From: Stieleria neptunia
GTDB taxonomy: Bacteria; Planctomycetota; Planctomycetia; Pirellulales; Pirellulaceae
DNA: 64,000 nucleotides
Assembly: GCF_007754155.1 (NCBI RefSeq)
Contig: NZ_CP037423.1
Span: forward strand, 5,486,865 to 5,550,864
Direction: 5' to 3'
The notes under the pieces were generated by a model that worked only from the letters and a program-made list of their open reading frames with translations, did no database searches and was not told where the DNA came from. The position numbers and the translations under genes are program-made. This document shows positions 17,615-27,990 of this stretch, one piece after another; within the stretch, counting starts at the first letter, position 1, and each line of letters begins with the position of its first letter.

Positions 17615-19555
17615 TTATTTGATGATCGCTTTTTGTCGTAGCGCTTCGATGATTTGGTTGACGCACTCGTCGATGGTTTGCTGGGACGCATCGAGGGTGA
17701 CATCGGGGTGGGGCGGAGCGTCGTACGGGGCCGTGACACCGGGGAAATTCAGCAATTGACCGGCGTCGGCTTGGGCGTACTGGCCTTTCTCGTCCCGCTG
17801 GCGACAAATTTCAACGGGCGTCGCAACGTGGACGACCAGGAAGCGGTCCTCGCCGATCACGCGGGCCACTTTCTGGCGAACCTCTTCGCTGGGGGCGACG
17901 AAGCAGGCGATGCAGATCATTCCCGCTTCGTTCAGCGTGTGTGCCAGGTGCGCGCTGCGTCGTAGATTTTCACTGCGATCGTTGGCGCTAAAGCCGAGGT
18001 CACGCGACAGGCCCTTGCGGACGTGTTCACCGTCGATGACCGAAACGGCTCGACCGCTATCGAACAGTTTTCGCTCCAGGGCTTGGCCGATCGCGGTTTT
18101 CCCCGAACCGGTCAATCCGGTCAGCAGCACCGTGGCCGGTTGTTGGCCGAACCGGGCGGCACGTTCTTCGGCGGTGACCGCGGAGACGGGCGCGCCGTCG
18201 TCGCCCCCGCCGGTTTCTTCTTCGTCCCAAACGGACTTCGCCCCGCCGTCACCCGACTTGTCCAGGATCATGCCGGCGGCGACGGTCGCATTGGTGATCC
18301 GGTCGATCACGATGAACGCGCCGGTGGAGCGGTTGCGGCGGTAGGCATCGAAGTGGATCGGGGCGGAAAGCGAAATGCCGACGCGGCCGATGGCATTGAG
18401 TTCCAATTCGGGGGCGGGGCTGCGGTGCAACGTGTTGACATCGACTCGATAGTTGAGCGTGTCGATCGTCCCGGGAACGGTCTGGGTGGTGTGCTTGAAC
18501 AGGTACGTCTTGCCCGGCACCATCGGATCTTCGCCCATCCAAACCAGCATGGCCTGGATCGAATCGCGCGACTTGGGCAGGTTCCCCGGGCGAACGATCA
18601 TGTCGCCGCGCGAGGCATCGATTTCGTCTTCCAAGGTCAGCGTGACCGACAGCGGTGCGTAGGCTTCCTCGAGTTCACCTTCGTACGTCACGATCGATTT
18701 GACTTTCGAGGTTCGCTTGCTCGGCAGCACCATGATTTCTTCGCCGGGGCGAACAATCCCGGACGCAATCGTCCCGCAGAAGCCGCGAAAATCCAGGTTG
18801 GGGCGATTGACCAATTGGACGGGAAACCGAAAGTCCTGCAGGTTTCGATCGCTGCCGATGTAGACCGATTCCAGGAAACCCATCAGCGTCGTGCCGGTGT
18901 ACCAGGGCATCGACTCGCTGCGATCGACGACGTTGTCACCGTTGAGCGCGCTGATCGGGATGAAGTGCAGGTCGGGCAGATCCAATCGCGTGGCGAAGGA
19001 ACGATAGTCGTCGCAAATCGCTTCGTATTTTTCTTCGGAGAAATCGATCAAGTCCATCTTGTTGATCGCGACGACGACGTGACGAATCCCGAGCAGGGAG
19101 ACGATAAACGAATGCCGTCGGGTTTGCGTCAACACACCGTGGCGGGCATCGATCATCAGGATCGCCAGATCCGCGGACGACGCGCCGGTCGCCATGTTTC
19201 GCGTGTATTGTTCATGGCCGGGGGTGTCGGCGATGATGAACTTTCGCTTCGCGGTGCTGAAGTAACGATAGGCGACGTCGATCGTGATGCCTTGCTCTCG
19301 CTCTTCCTTCAGCCCATCCATGAACAGCGACGGGTCAAAATTTCCGCCGGTTGACCCCTGTTTGGCGGAATCCGATTGGACCTTGGCCAATTCGTCTTCG
19401 TAAACCAACTTGGAATCGTAGAGCAGCCGTCCGATCAGCGTGCTCTTGCCATCATCCACACTGCCACAGGTGATGAACCGCAAAAGTTGCTTGTTCTCAT
19501 GTTGCTTGAGATAGGCGTTGATGTCGGTCGCGATGAGGTCAGACTGGTGAGACAT
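17615..19555 (-). CDS. cysNC: Bifunctional sulfate adenylyltransferase subunit 1 / APS kinase (CysNC)
   Basis: A fusion of CysN (residues about 1-440) and CysC (about 470-646). CysN is the regulatory GTPase of ATP sulfurylase: G1 GSVDDGKST (31-39), G3 DTPGHEQY (110-117), G4 NKMD (165-168), followed by the two EF-Tu-like beta-barrel domains. CysC phosphorylates adenylylsulfate to PAPS: P-loop GLTGSGKT (480-487), [20 protein letters not shown] and the ENLRR helix. An acidic linker ([12 protein letters not shown]) joins them. It lies 105 bases downstream of cysD, the catalytic subunit, so together they convert sulfate to PAPS for sulfation or assimilation. Confidence 0.95.
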   Translation of the reverse strand: MSHQSDLIATDINAYLKQHENKQLLRFITCGSVDDGKSTLIGRLLYDSKLVYEDELAKVQSDSAKQGSTGGNFDPSLFMDGLKEEREQGITIDVAYRYFSTAKRKFIIADTPGHEQYTRNMATGASSADLAILMIDARHGVLTQTRRHSFIVSLLGIRHVVVAINKMDLIDFSEEKYEAICDDYRSFATRLDLPDLHFIPISALNGDNVVDRSESMPWYTGTTLMGFLESVYIGSDRNLQDFRFPVQLVNRPNLDFRGFCGTIASGIVRPGEEIMVLPSKRTSKVKSIVTYEGELEEAYAPLSVTLTLEDEIDASRGDMIVRPGNLPKSRDSIQAMLVWMGEDPMVPGKTYLFKHTTQTVPGTIDTLNYRVDVNTLHRSPAPELELNAIGRVGISLSAPIHFDAYRRNRSTGAFIVIDRITNATVAAGMILDKSGDGGAKSVWDEEETGGGDDGAPVSAVTAEERAARFGQQPATVLLTGLTGSGKTAIGQALERKLFDSGRAVSVIDGEHVRKGLSRDLGFSANDRSENLRRSAHLAHTLNEAGMICIACFVAPSEEVRQKVARVIGEDRFLVVHVATPVEICRQRDEKGQYAQADAGQLLNFPGVTAPYDAPPHPDVTLDASQQTIDECVNQIIEALRQKAIIK

Positions 19556-19660
19556 GTTTGCAGGTGAAAGGGTTGAGAGGGTGGCGCGGACGTGGCCGAA
19601 GCGTTGGCGGATGAACGAAGGAAAGAAGCACTGACCAAAGGACGAAGCACTGACCGGTGG

Positions 19661-20572
19661 CTAGAAGTAGCCCCGCTCTTTTTTCTTTTGCATTCCGACT
19701 CCGCCTTCGTCCTTGTCAATCACACGTCCCTGTCGCTCGCTGGTCGTCGTCAGCAACATTTCTTGGATCACGTCCACCAGATCGGTCGCTTCGGACTCGA
19801 CCGCCCCTGACAGCGGATAGCAGCCCAACGTCCGGAACCGCACCATCTTTTCCTCTTCGACTTCGCCTTCCAACAGCGGCATGCGGTCGTCATTGCGCAT
19901 GATCAGGATCCCGTCCCGCTCGACGACCTTGCGTTTGGTCGACAGGTACAGTGGCACGATCGGGATGTTTTCCAGATGGATGTATTGCCAGACATCCAGT
20001 TCCGTCCAGTTGCTCATCGGGAACACCCGGATCGACTCGCCCTTGTTGACGCGTGCGTTGTAGACATTCCACAGCTCGGGCCGTTGATTCTTGGGGTCCC
20101 AGCGGTGGCCCTTGTCGCGAAAGCTGAAAACCCGTTCCTTAGCCCGCGATTTCTCCTCGTCGCGACGCGCCCCACCGAAGGCGGCGTCAAAACCGTATTG
20201 ATCCAAGGCGGCCTTGAGGGCGTCGGTCTTCATGATCTCGGTGTGACGCTCGCTGTCCTCCCACGGCTTGATGTCGTGCTTGAGGCCTTCTTCGTTGATG
20301 TACACGATCAGATCCAGGCCCAACTCCTTGGCGACATAATTGTCCCGGAACTCATACATCTCCTTGAACTTCCACGTCGTGTCCACGTGCAGCAAGGGAA
20401 ACGGAGGTTTCGCCGGCGCGAAGGCCTTCAGAGCCAAGTGGAGCAGCACCGCCGAGTCCTTGCCGACGCTGTAAAGCATCACGGGATTTTGGAATTCTGC
20501 AGCCACCTCACGGAAAATATGAATGCTCTCCGCTTCCAGCTGTTTTAGGTGGGTCAGGTTGTAGTCCGACAT
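19661..20572 (-). CDS. cysD: Sulfate adenylyltransferase subunit 2 (CysD)
   Basis: The catalytic subunit of the CysDN ATP sulfurylase, a PP-loop nucleotidyltransferase. The PP-loop [15 protein letters not shown] occupies residues about 34-47; [41 protein letters not shown] and [15 protein letters not shown] are diagnostic stretches. Length (303) is standard. The C-terminus ends [10 protein letters not shown] as in proteobacterial CysD. First gene of the cysD-cysNC pair, transcribed away from the heptamer array and purA. Confidence 0.96.
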   Translation of the reverse strand: MSDYNLTHLKQLEAESIHIFREVAAEFQNPVMLYSVGKDSAVLLHLALKAFAPAKPPFPLLHVDTTWKFKEMYEFRDNYVAKELGLDLIVYINEEGLKHDIKPWEDSERHTEIMKTDALKAALDQYGFDAAFGGARRDEEKSRAKERVFSFRDKGHRWDPKNQRPELWNVYNARVNKGESIRVFPMSNWTELDVWQYIHLENIPIVPLYLSTKRKVVERDGILIMRNDDRMPLLEGEVEEEKMVRFRTLGCYPLSGAVESEATDLVDVIQEMLLTTTSERQGRVIDKDEGGVGMQKKKERGYF

Positions 20573-21247
20573 CAGGACGCCGTAAGGGTGGGGAATCTAG
20601 CGTTAGTAACAGGCAACACGTGCCCGGCCGGGGGAGTATAGGCGGAGTGTTGCAGATTTAAGAGAGGGAATGGTCAGTTTGAAATCCAGGTTTCAGGTTT
20701 CAGGTTTCAGGTTTCAGGTTTCAGGTTTCAGGTTTCAGGTTTCAGGTTTCAGGTTTCAGGTTTCAGGTTTCAGGTTTCAGGTTCCAGGTTCCAGGTTCCA
20801 GGTTCCAGGTTCCAGGTTCCAGGTTCCAGGTTCCAGGTTCCAGGTTCCAGGTTCCAGGTTCCAGGTTCCAGGTTCCAGGTTCCAGGTTCCAGGTTCCAGG
20901 TTCCAGGTTCCAGGTTCCAGGTTCCAGGTTCCAGGTTCCAGGTTCCAGGTTTCAGGTTTCAGGTTTCAGGTTTCAGGTTTCAGGTTCCAGGTTCCAGGTT
21001 CCAGGTTTCAAGAATGGTTCGAGATTTTCTTGTCACCCATTTTCTTGTCTGCTTCTGTTTTTCCCCACGCATTTTTCTGCCCCCCCATTTTTCTGCCAAC
21101 TGCCAACTGACTTGGAACCTGGAACCTGGAACTTAGAACTCCTTTCTCTCTCCCGTTGCCATTCGGGGTGTTGGGGCTTAGGCTCTGGGATTCTGCGCCG
21201 GGGAACAAAATCTTCCCGGCCTCACCAAATTTTCCGGAGTGATTCTG
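20573..21247. other. Divergent cysD/purA intergenic region dominated by repeats
   Basis: About 675 bases. Roughly half is the heptanucleotide array listed separately. After the array comes low-complexity T/C-rich DNA (21011-21095; repeats of TTTTCTTGTC and CATTTTTCTGCC), two CCAACTG units (about 21099-21112) and short inverted copies of the array unit (CTTGGAACCTGGAACCTGG, 21113-21131). The frame through the array (20670-21110) reads as RFQVSGF/RFQVPGS heptads and is not believed to be a gene. Confidence 0.8.
20685..21009. repeat. Heptanucleotide tandem array (TTTCAGG / TTCCAGG)
   Basis: About 45 head-to-tail copies of a 7-bp unit. Blocks of TTTCAGG (about 20691-20779 and 20946-20980) alternate with blocks of TTCCAGG (about 20780-20945 and 20981-21003), so the two variants have expanded as blocks rather than singly. 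There are no spacers. A related array is present at 57268-57424. Confidence 0.95.
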
Positions 21248-22576
21248 GTGTCGGGAACTTGCGTCATTGGTTTGCAGTGGGGTGATGAAGCGAAGGGCAA
21301 ATTAGTTGATTTGCTGGCTTCACAATTCGATTTGGTCGTCCGTTATCAGGGCGGGGCGAACGCCGGCCACACGGTGGTTGTCGGCGACGAAGTCTACAAA
21401 TTGCACCATATCCCCAGCGGTATCCTGCACCGTGGGGTCAAAAATCTGATCACGCCCGGTGTGGTGATCAACCCCGAGACCATGATCGGCGAGATGGAGG
21501 GGCTTGCCCCCCGCGGCGTCAACTGCGACGAAAACTTGCAAATCAGCGAGCGAGCCCACTTGGTCATGCCTTGGCACATGGCCGAAGACCGCCAGATCAA
21601 CGCGACCGCGTTGCGTGGCGAGTCGATCGGGACGACCAATCGAGGCATCGGACCGTGCTATCGAGACAAAGTGGGGCGGACCCACGCGATCCGAATGACC
21701 GATTTGGTCCAACCCGGCCGCGACGAACGGATCCGCACCGTTGCCGAACAGAAACTGGCGATCTTGCGCAACATGGGGGCATCCGAAGAGGAGCTCGATT
21801 CGATCGCGGCGGACAAGGTGATTGCCCAGGCGACGCGTTGGGGCAACCGTTTGCAGGGCATGATCGCCGACACGACCGATACGTTGTTGGATGCCGCCGA
21901 GCAGGACAAACGGATCCTGTTTGAAGGCGCACAAGGGGCATTGCTGGACATCGACCACGGCACGTATCCCTTTGTCACCAGCAGCAACAGCAGCGGTGTC
22001 GGGGTCTGTGCCGGCGCCGGGGTGCCGCCGCGCTGGATCAACACGGTGCTGGGCGTTTGCAAGGCCTACAGCACGCGAGTCGGCGGCGGGCCGTTCGTGA
22101 CAGAACTGGAAGACGAAACGGGCGATCGGATTCGCACGCTGGGCAATGAGTTCGGGACGACGACCGGGCGTCCGCGTCGTTGTGGATGGTTCGATGCGGT
22201 TGCGGTTCGCTACACGGCACGACTGAGCGGCGTGACCCGACTGGCGTTGATGATGATGGACGTGCTGGCTCATTTGGACGAACTCAAGATTTGTGTCGCG
22301 TATGAACTGGACGGCGAGCGGATCACGCGATTTCCGGGGCATGCCGACCAGCTGCGCCGTTGCAAGCCGATCTACGAGACGATTCCGGGCTGGAAACAAC
22401 CGGTCGATGACGTCCGCCGTGAAGAAGATTTCCCAGAAGGTGCGTTGGCGTATGTCCGTCGCATCGAAACCCTGGTCGGAATTCCGGTCGGCGTGTTGTC
22501 GGTCGGCCCCGATCGCGCTCAAACCATTTTCACGAAGCAATCCGACGAGTTGAATTTGCAGCCGATCGGAGCCTGA
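21248..22576 (+). CDS. purA: Adenylosuccinate synthetase
   Basis: Catalyses the GTP-dependent joining of IMP and aspartate in AMP synthesis. The N-terminal [17 protein letters not shown]-loop, the [21 protein letters not shown] block, the [17 protein letters not shown] loop and the [23 protein letters not shown] segment are all typical. The GTG at 21248 is preferred over the GTG at 21239, because the latter overlaps the GGAG ribosome-binding sequence at 21236-21239. Product 442 residues. Followed after seven bases by uppS. Confidence 0.96.
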   Translation: MSGTCVIGLQWGDEAKGKLVDLLASQFDLVVRYQGGANAGHTVVVGDEVYKLHHIPSGILHRGVKNLITPGVVINPETMIGEMEGLAPRGVNCDENLQISERAHLVMPWHMAEDRQINATALRGESIGTTNRGIGPCYRDKVGRTHAIRMTDLVQPGRDERIRTVAEQKLAILRNMGASEEELDSIAADKVIAQATRWGNRLQGMIADTTDTLLDAAEQDKRILFEGAQGALLDIDHGTYPFVTSSNSSGVGVCAGAGVPPRWINTVLGVCKAYSTRVGGGPFVTELEDETGDRIRTLGNEFGTTTGRPRRCGWFDAVAVRYTARLSGVTRLALMMMDVLAHLDELKICVAYELDGERITRFPGHADQLRRCKPIYETIPGWKQPVDDVRREEDFPEGALAYVRRIETLVGIPVGVLSVGPDRAQTIFTKQSDELNLQPIGA

Positions 22577-22583
22577 GCGATCG

Positions 22584-23408
22584 ATGAACGCAAAGATCCC
22601 TGACTCGAAGATTTCCGACGCAACGTCTTCGGAAACCGACGACGCTCACAGCGCCGACCCGAAAGCGGCTGCCAACCGCTTGCCCGATCATGTTGCGATC
22701 ATCATGGACGGCAACGGGCGCTGGGCCCAATCGCGCGGCATGCCGCGGATCGAAGGGCATCGTCGTGGCGTCGATTCGGTTCGGATGGTCAGCGAGACGT
22801 GCACCGAACTGGGAATCGAAGCGGTCACCCTGTACTGTCTTTCCAGCGAAAACTGGAAACGCCCCAAAGCCGAACTCGAATTCCTGATGCAGTTGCTCGA
22901 GCAATACCTGGTCGAGGAGCGCGAGCTGATCATGAAGCAGGGCTTGCGGCTAAAAGTGATCGGGCGACGCGATCGATTGCCCGCCAGCGTCTTGGTGGAA
23001 ATGGACAAGACGATCGAGGTTTCGTCGGACAACCCGGGGACGCAATTGGTGCTGGCGATTGATTATGGCGGACGGGATGAACTGGCGATGGCGGCGCGTT
23101 CGATTTGTCGTGATGTCCAGGCCGGACTGCTGGACGTGGACACCATCGACGAAGAAACCATCACCAACAGGCTCTACACCGCGGGGTTGCCGGATGTCGA
23201 TCTGATGATCCGTACCGGAGGCGAGATGCGGGTGAGTAACTTTTTGCTGTGGCAGCTCAGCTATGCCGAGCTGTGGGTCACCGAAACCTGTTGGCCCGAT
23301 TTTGACCGCCAGGAGTTCGCCGCGGCGCTGGAGAGTTTCGGGTGCAGGGACCGACGCTTCGGCGGGCTTTCCGAGACACCTGTTGAATCAACCTTCGGTG
23401 AGACTTGA
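22584..23408 (+). CDS. uppS: Isoprenyl transferase (undecaprenyl diphosphate synthase family)
   Basis: Cis-prenyltransferase that makes the C55 lipid carrier for envelope glycans. The catalytic region HVAIIMDGNGRWAQSRG follows a 30-residue polar N-terminal extension; further motifs are GHRRGVDSVR, YCLSSENWKRP and the C-terminal LMIRTGGEMRVSNFLLWQLSYAE. In many homologues the last region reads RTSGE.R.SNF, so GGE is a mild variation. The stop overlaps the cdsA start by one base (TGATG), indicating coupled translation. Confidence 0.94.
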   Translation: MNAKIPDSKISDATSSETDDAHSADPKAAANRLPDHVAIIMDGNGRWAQSRGMPRIEGHRRGVDSVRMVSETCTELGIEAVTLYCLSSENWKRPKAELEFLMQLLEQYLVEERELIMKQGLRLKVIGRRDRLPASVLVEMDKTIEVSSDNPGTQLVLAIDYGGRDELAMAARSICRDVQAGLLDVDTIDEETITNRLYTAGLPDVDLMIRTGGEMRVSNFLLWQLSYAELWVTETCWPDFDRQEFAAALESFGCRDRRFGGLSETPVESTFGET

Positions 23409-24403
23409 TGCTGCGTGATCGTTTGAGAACCAGCGCGATCTTGATTGTCATCGTTCTCGGTCTCCTGTCGCTCGACTACTCGATCCGCATTCCGGATGCC
23501 GATGGCGTCTGGCTGTTGCCGCTGCTGTTGTTTTTTGCGATCGGCACGGCGTGGGAGATTGCGGGGATGTTGACCGCGGGCGGCCAACCGGTCCGTCGGT
23601 CGGTTGCGGTGGTCGGCGCGACGCTGGTCGCCTCCTCGGCGGCGATCCCGTTCTTGTGGGTGCTGGGGACGGATGACTATCCGAAAGACTGCCCCGTCGG
23701 CCGATTGGGCTGGATCGTGCTGGCCGCGGCGGCGGCGATTTTTCTGAGCCTGATCGCCGAGATGCGGGAGTATGGAAAAGACGGCGATGCCAGCCCGGGC
23801 GACGCGATCCGGCGAACCTCGGCGGCGGTTTTCGTTTCGATGTACGTCGGGGTGCCAATGGCGATGCTGATCGCACTCCGCGGCCTGCACGCCGAGACGA
23901 CGGCGGGCCGTTTCGGACTCGCCGCCTTGGTGACGACGATCCTGGTCACCAAAGTGGCCGATGCGGGGGCGTATTTTTCGGGCCGGGCGTTGGGACGACA
24001 CAAGTTGATCCCGCGGTTGTCACCCGGAAAAACGATCGAAGGCGCGATCGGGGGCATTTTGGCGTCGACGATGGTGGCCTATTTGTCACTCGCGTACCTG
24101 TTTCCGGCGTTACTCGATCGCCCGGCAGACACTACGACGGTGATGAACGAGACCGCCGTTAAAACTGGCTTATCCGCACTTTTGGCCCCGTCCTGGGTCG
24201 GGGCGATCATGTTGGGACCGGTGTTGGCGATCTCGGGAATGGTGGGCGACTTGGCGGAATCCCTGTTTAAACGGGACTCGGGGGTCAAGGACAGCGGCAA
24301 CCTGCTGCCCGGATTGGGGGGGGTGTGGGACGTGACCGACTCGTTGCTGGCAGCCAGCGTGCCGGCATTTTTCTGCTTCGCCACGGGTGTTGGTGGCCCA
24401 TAA
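23408..24403 (+). CDS. cdsA: Phosphatidate cytidylyltransferase
   Basis: Integral membrane enzyme making CDP-diacylglycerol. The 331-residue product has about eight hydrophobic segments and the C-terminal CDP-alcohol signature region GDLAESLFKRDSGVKDSGNLLPG. The end of the classical signature (HGG followed by DR) is changed to LGGVWDV here, although the two acidic/basic motifs before it are intact. The start is the ATG overlapping the uppS stop codon. The uppS-cdsA pair is a widespread arrangement. Confidence 0.92.
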   Translation: MLRDRLRTSAILIVIVLGLLSLDYSIRIPDADGVWLLPLLLFFAIGTAWEIAGMLTAGGQPVRRSVAVVGATLVASSAAIPFLWVLGTDDYPKDCPVGRLGWIVLAAAAAIFLSLIAEMREYGKDGDASPGDAIRRTSAAVFVSMYVGVPMAMLIALRGLHAETTAGRFGLAALVTTILVTKVADAGAYFSGRALGRHKLIPRLSPGKTIEGAIGGILASTMVAYLSLAYLFPALLDRPADTTTVMNETAVKTGLSALLAPSWVGAIMLGPVLAISGMVGDLAESLFKRDSGVKDSGNLLPGLGGVWDVTDSLLAASVPAFFCFATGVGGP

Positions 24404-24533
24404 TGCGGTGTCTTCTTCTGGTGAAGTCGATACGATTGATTGATAACTTCATGATCCTGGACAGGAGTCGCTCGACCGGAACGGTTCGACGGGATCATTC
24501 CAAACTGACGGCCGAGGGGTCGGCCTAACCCGA

Positions 24534-25583
24534 ATGACTGAAGCCACATTAACGGTCACGGCGCCCGACGAGTTGTTGCAACTTTTCGGTCCCCGAGACC
24601 AACATTTACGAAAGCTGCGGCAGTTATTCGATGTCACGATCACGCATCGAAACGGACGAGTGCGAATCGCCGGCGAAGGCGAGGGCGTCTCCGGGGCGAT
24701 GCGCACCCTGGAAAAGCTGCTCCACAAGGTGCAGAAACAAGGCGCGATCGGCGGCGAAGACGTCGAGACGGCCGCGGTCGAAGAGGGCGCCAAGGTCGAG
24801 CCGGGGGCAAAACCGAAGGTGTCCGGCGGCGAAGACATTGCGATCCAGCATGCCGGCCGCAGAATTCGTCCGCGGACCGAGGGCCAGGCCAAGTATGTCG
24901 ATGCGATTCGCGAGTACGACTTGACCTTCGCGACCGGGCCGGCGGGCTGCGGCAAGACGTATTTGGCGGTGGCGACCGCAGTGGAGGCACTCAAAGCGGG
25001 CCAGATCCGAAAAATCGTCCTCGTCCGCCCCGCCGTGGAAGCGGGCGAGAGCCTGGGGTTTCTGCCCGGCGACTTACGCGCGAAACTGAACCCTTATCTG
25101 CGGCCACTGCTGGACGCGCTCGGGGAAATGGTTGACTATGACCAGGCGCGTGAGTTAATGGAGCAGGAAGTCATCGAAGTGATTCCACTGGCCTACATGC
25201 GGGGGCGGACGCTCAACGATGCCTTCATCATTCTGGATGAAGCACAAAACACGACGATCGCACAAATGAAAATGTTTCTCACGCGGATGGGGGAACGCAG
25301 CAAGATGGTGGTCAGCGGTGACGCCACGCAGCTCGATTTGCCGCGTGGGGTGACGAGCGGATTGAAAGACGCCATCCGTCGACTTCATCGGATCAAGGCG
25401 ATCGGCATGATTCGCTTGACCGGCGAAGACATCGTCCGACATCGATTGGTGCAACGCATCGTCGAAGCCTATGAAGAGACTGAGAATACCGGAGCTTCGA
25501 CTCGTCCGCGACGCAGCAGCGTGCGGGTGATCGGAGGCGAATTGTCCGGGCGTAGCGGTGGCGAGGAAACGTTGGATCGGTAG
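24534..25583 (+). CDS. phoH: PhoH family ATPase
   Basis: A 349-residue PhoH-like protein: N-terminal KH-like nucleic-acid-binding segment (about 1-65), an acidic/variable linker (70-100), then the P-loop NTPase with Walker A GPAGCGKT (135-142), LVRPAVEAGESLGFLPGDL, the FIILDEAQNTT Walker B and the VSGDATQLDLP motif. Function is linked to RNA metabolism by its constant company with ybeY and, in many bacteria, a 7TM-HD protein and a CorC-type protein; the same four-gene order is seen here. Confidence 0.93.
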   Translation: MTEATLTVTAPDELLQLFGPRDQHLRKLRQLFDVTITHRNGRVRIAGEGEGVSGAMRTLEKLLHKVQKQGAIGGEDVETAAVEEGAKVEPGAKPKVSGGEDIAIQHAGRRIRPRTEGQAKYVDAIREYDLTFATGPAGCGKTYLAVATAVEALKAGQIRKIVLVRPAVEAGESLGFLPGDLRAKLNPYLRPLLDALGEMVDYDQARELMEQEVIEVIPLAYMRGRTLNDAFIILDEAQNTTIAQMKMFLTRMGERSKMVVSGDATQLDLPRGVTSGLKDAIRRLHRIKAIGMIRLTGEDIVRHRLVQRIVEAYEETENTGASTRPRRSSVRVIGGELSGRSGGEETLDR

Positions 25584-25611
25584 CCCCACCCGAGGAATCG
25601 GATCCGCAGAC

Positions 25612-27990
25612 ATGAACGGCCAAACAAAGACGCGAACGCGACAGGAACGCATCGAATCGCTGGGGATTCCCAAGCCGAAGATGGTTCAGTGGTGGATCGA
25701 CAGCGACAAGGCCGATTGGGCCGTCCGGATCCTGATCGGCCTGTCCGCGGCGATCGCGCTGCTGGTGGTTTGCCGGACTTGGGAACCCCGATTCGCCTAT
25801 CGCACCGGCATGATCCCGGTGCGTGACATCATCGCACGGGTGAATTTTGAGGTCGAGAACCAAATCGAAACCGAAGCGCTGCGGCTGCAAAAGGTGCGTG
25901 AGGTTCCGGTTTATTATCGGAACTGGAAAGCGCCGTTGGAGCAGTTGCGGGCACGTTTGAAGAATCGCTTGTTCGTGATTTTGGATGCCCAGTCGCTCAA
26001 GGAAATGAATGAAGAGGAGCGCAAGGCGTTTGAGGAGTTTGTCGCCGTCGCTGCGGTGACGCCCGAATCGGCGACCGCCGATCAGCCATCGGCCGATCAG
26101 CAATTCAGCGCGTTGAAGGCGGTGTTCGCCAGTGATCCCGAACTGGAAAAACTGGACACCGCGATCAAGAACTTGCAGAAAGACGAGTTCGACAATGGCT
26201 TGTTGCAATCGATCAAGCACCAGCCCGAACAGGGCAGCCAACGATTCATCCGCGTCTATTCGACCGAGCCGTCCGACGCCGTGGAAGTCACCGTCGACGA
26301 CGTCCAGATCGCGTTGATGAAGCCCAAGATCGAATCGATGCTGGCCGAAGAGTTTCGCTCGTTATTTGGCGGTCAGGTCGAAACCGATCAACACCGTTTG
26401 GTCGCGCAAATGGTCAGCCGTTGGATCGACAAGCGGTTGCCAGAGTATGAGACGTTGTCCTATGACGACGAGGCCAGTGGAAAGGCGCGGGCGGAGATTG
26501 CCGCCAGCGTCCCGCCGGTGATGAAGAAGTTTTATGCCGGGCAATCGGAACTCGCCGATGCGGGTGAGCCGCTCGATGGGCACGAACTCCGTTTGTTGCA
26601 CATGGAGCATCTTCAATGGACCAATTACCGCGGCGCGATCGACCGAATCGCCCGGGTGGCCGCCTACGGCGGGATGATCGCAGCACTTTATTTGTTGTGC
26701 GGTTCTTACATCCTGTTTGTCGACGATCGCACGCTGGTGTTCGACCGCGTCAAACTTTCCAAGCTGTTGTTCTTGTTCGTCTGCACGATCGGAATCAGTT
26801 ACTGGGTCGCCAGCGACAAGTATCGCAGCGAACTCGCCCCGCTGGTCATCGCCTCGATCATCACCGCGATCGTCTACGGTCGCGATCTGTCGTTGCTGCT
26901 GATGTCGGCGGCGATCATCAGCGTGACGTTGTTCTTGAACGAGGGGCTCAGTCATTTGGTGATGCTGGCCGCGGCGGTCACGACGTCGACGCTGTTGACC
27001 GGGCGGATCCGAACGCAAAGCCATCTGTTGTTCGTCGGGGGCGTCGCCGCGGCGGTCACGTTCCTGACGGTGGTCGGGGTGGGAATCGTCACCGGTGATA
27101 CGACGACGATCCCGACGGGCGTGGAGCGTCTGGCACCGACGACCGTGAGCTTCTTGGAAGTGTTGAACGGTCTGGCGCAGGAAGGGTTGCGTGCCGGGGC
27201 GTTCATCGTGATTTCCGCGGCGGCGCTGACACCGATTTTGCCGTTGATCGAAAAAGCGTTCGGCGTCCAAACCGATCTCAGTCTGTTGAGCCTGAGCGAT
27301 GCCAGTCACCCGTTGCTGCGTCGTTTGGCACAGCGTGCCCCCGGCACCTACAATCACAGCATCAACGTCGCATCGATCGCCGAAGCCGCCGCCGATGCGA
27401 TCGGGGCCAACGGTTTGTTGGTCCGCGTCGGGGCGTACTTCCATGACATCGGCAAGATGTTTAAACCGGAGTACTTCATCGAGAATCAAAGCGGAGTCAA
27501 TCAGCACGATTCATTGCAACCGGCGATGAGCACGTTGGTGATCATCGCGCATGTGAAGGATGGAGCGGATTTGGCGCGCAACCACCATCTGCCCCAGCCG
27601 CTGATCGATTTGATCATGCAGCACCACGGCACCACGCTGGTCGAATACTTTTTCAACGAAGCGGCCAAACGAAGTGAAGACAATCCGAACGAAAAACAGG
27701 TCAGTGACAAGGATTTCCGTTATCCTGGGCCGAAGCCCCAGACCTTGGAAGCGGCCGTGATGATGCTGGCCGATACCGTTGAAAGCGCCAGCCGTACGTT
27801 GGTGGATCCGACTCCGGCTCGGATCCAGAACCTGGTCGACCAAATCGCGCAAAAGAAAATGGCGGACGGTCAATTCGACGAGTGCGGGTTGACGTTCCAG
27901 CAATTGAATCTTGTCCGAAAGAGTTTGGTGAAGTCCCTTACCGCTATCTATCACGCACGTGTCAAATACCCGAGCCAACAACCAGCCTGA
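25612..27990 (+). CDS. pgpH: 7TM-HD domain phosphohydrolase (PgpH/YqfF family)
   Basis: The 792-residue product has a first TM helix (about residues 38-58), a large extracytoplasmic 7TMR-HDED region (about 60-345), seven closely spaced TM helices (about 345-545) and a cytoplasmic HD domain with His582 in YNHSINVAS, His611-Asp612 in FHDIGK, and downstream DLIMQHHGTT. In Gram-positive bacteria this family hydrolyses cyclic di-AMP; that activity is inferred here. The ATG at 25612 is chosen because earlier codons overlap phoH; 29 bases separate the two genes. Confidence 0.9.
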   Translation: MNGQTKTRTRQERIESLGIPKPKMVQWWIDSDKADWAVRILIGLSAAIALLVVCRTWEPRFAYRTGMIPVRDIIARVNFEVENQIETEALRLQKVREVPVYYRNWKAPLEQLRARLKNRLFVILDAQSLKEMNEEERKAFEEFVAVAAVTPESATADQPSADQQFSALKAVFASDPELEKLDTAIKNLQKDEFDNGLLQSIKHQPEQGSQRFIRVYSTEPSDAVEVTVDDVQIALMKPKIESMLAEEFRSLFGGQVETDQHRLVAQMVSRWIDKRLPEYETLSYDDEASGKARAEIAASVPPVMKKFYAGQSELADAGEPLDGHELRLLHMEHLQWTNYRGAIDRIARVAAYGGMIAALYLLCGSYILFVDDRTLVFDRVKLSKLLFLFVCTIGISYWVASDKYRSELAPLVIASIITAIVYGRDLSLLLMSAAIISVTLFLNEGLSHLVMLAAAVTTSTLLTGRIRTQSHLLFVGGVAAAVTFLTVVGVGIVTGDTTTIPTGVERLAPTTVSFLEVLNGLAQEGLRAGAFIVISAAALTPILPLIEKAFGVQTDLSLLSLSDASHPLLRRLAQRAPGTYNHSINVASIAEAAADAIGANGLLVRVGAYFHDIGKMFKPEYFIENQSGVNQHDSLQPAMSTLVIIAHVKDGADLARNHHLPQPLIDLIMQHHGTTLVEYFFNEAAKRSEDNPNEKQVSDKDFRYPGPKPQTLEAAVMMLADTVESASRTLVDPTPARIQNLVDQIAQKKMADGQFDECGLTFQQLNLVRKSLVKSLTAIYHARVKYPSQQPA

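Noticed and set aside
20685..21009. Possible CRISPR array
   Set aside because: The repeat is 7 bp, head-to-tail, with no spacers and no cas genes.
20670..21110. Open frame of 146 codons across the heptamer array (RFQVSGF/RFQVPGS repeats)
   Set aside because: The 7-bp array is stop-free in this frame, so the frame follows from the repeat; no ribosome-binding site or family resemblance.
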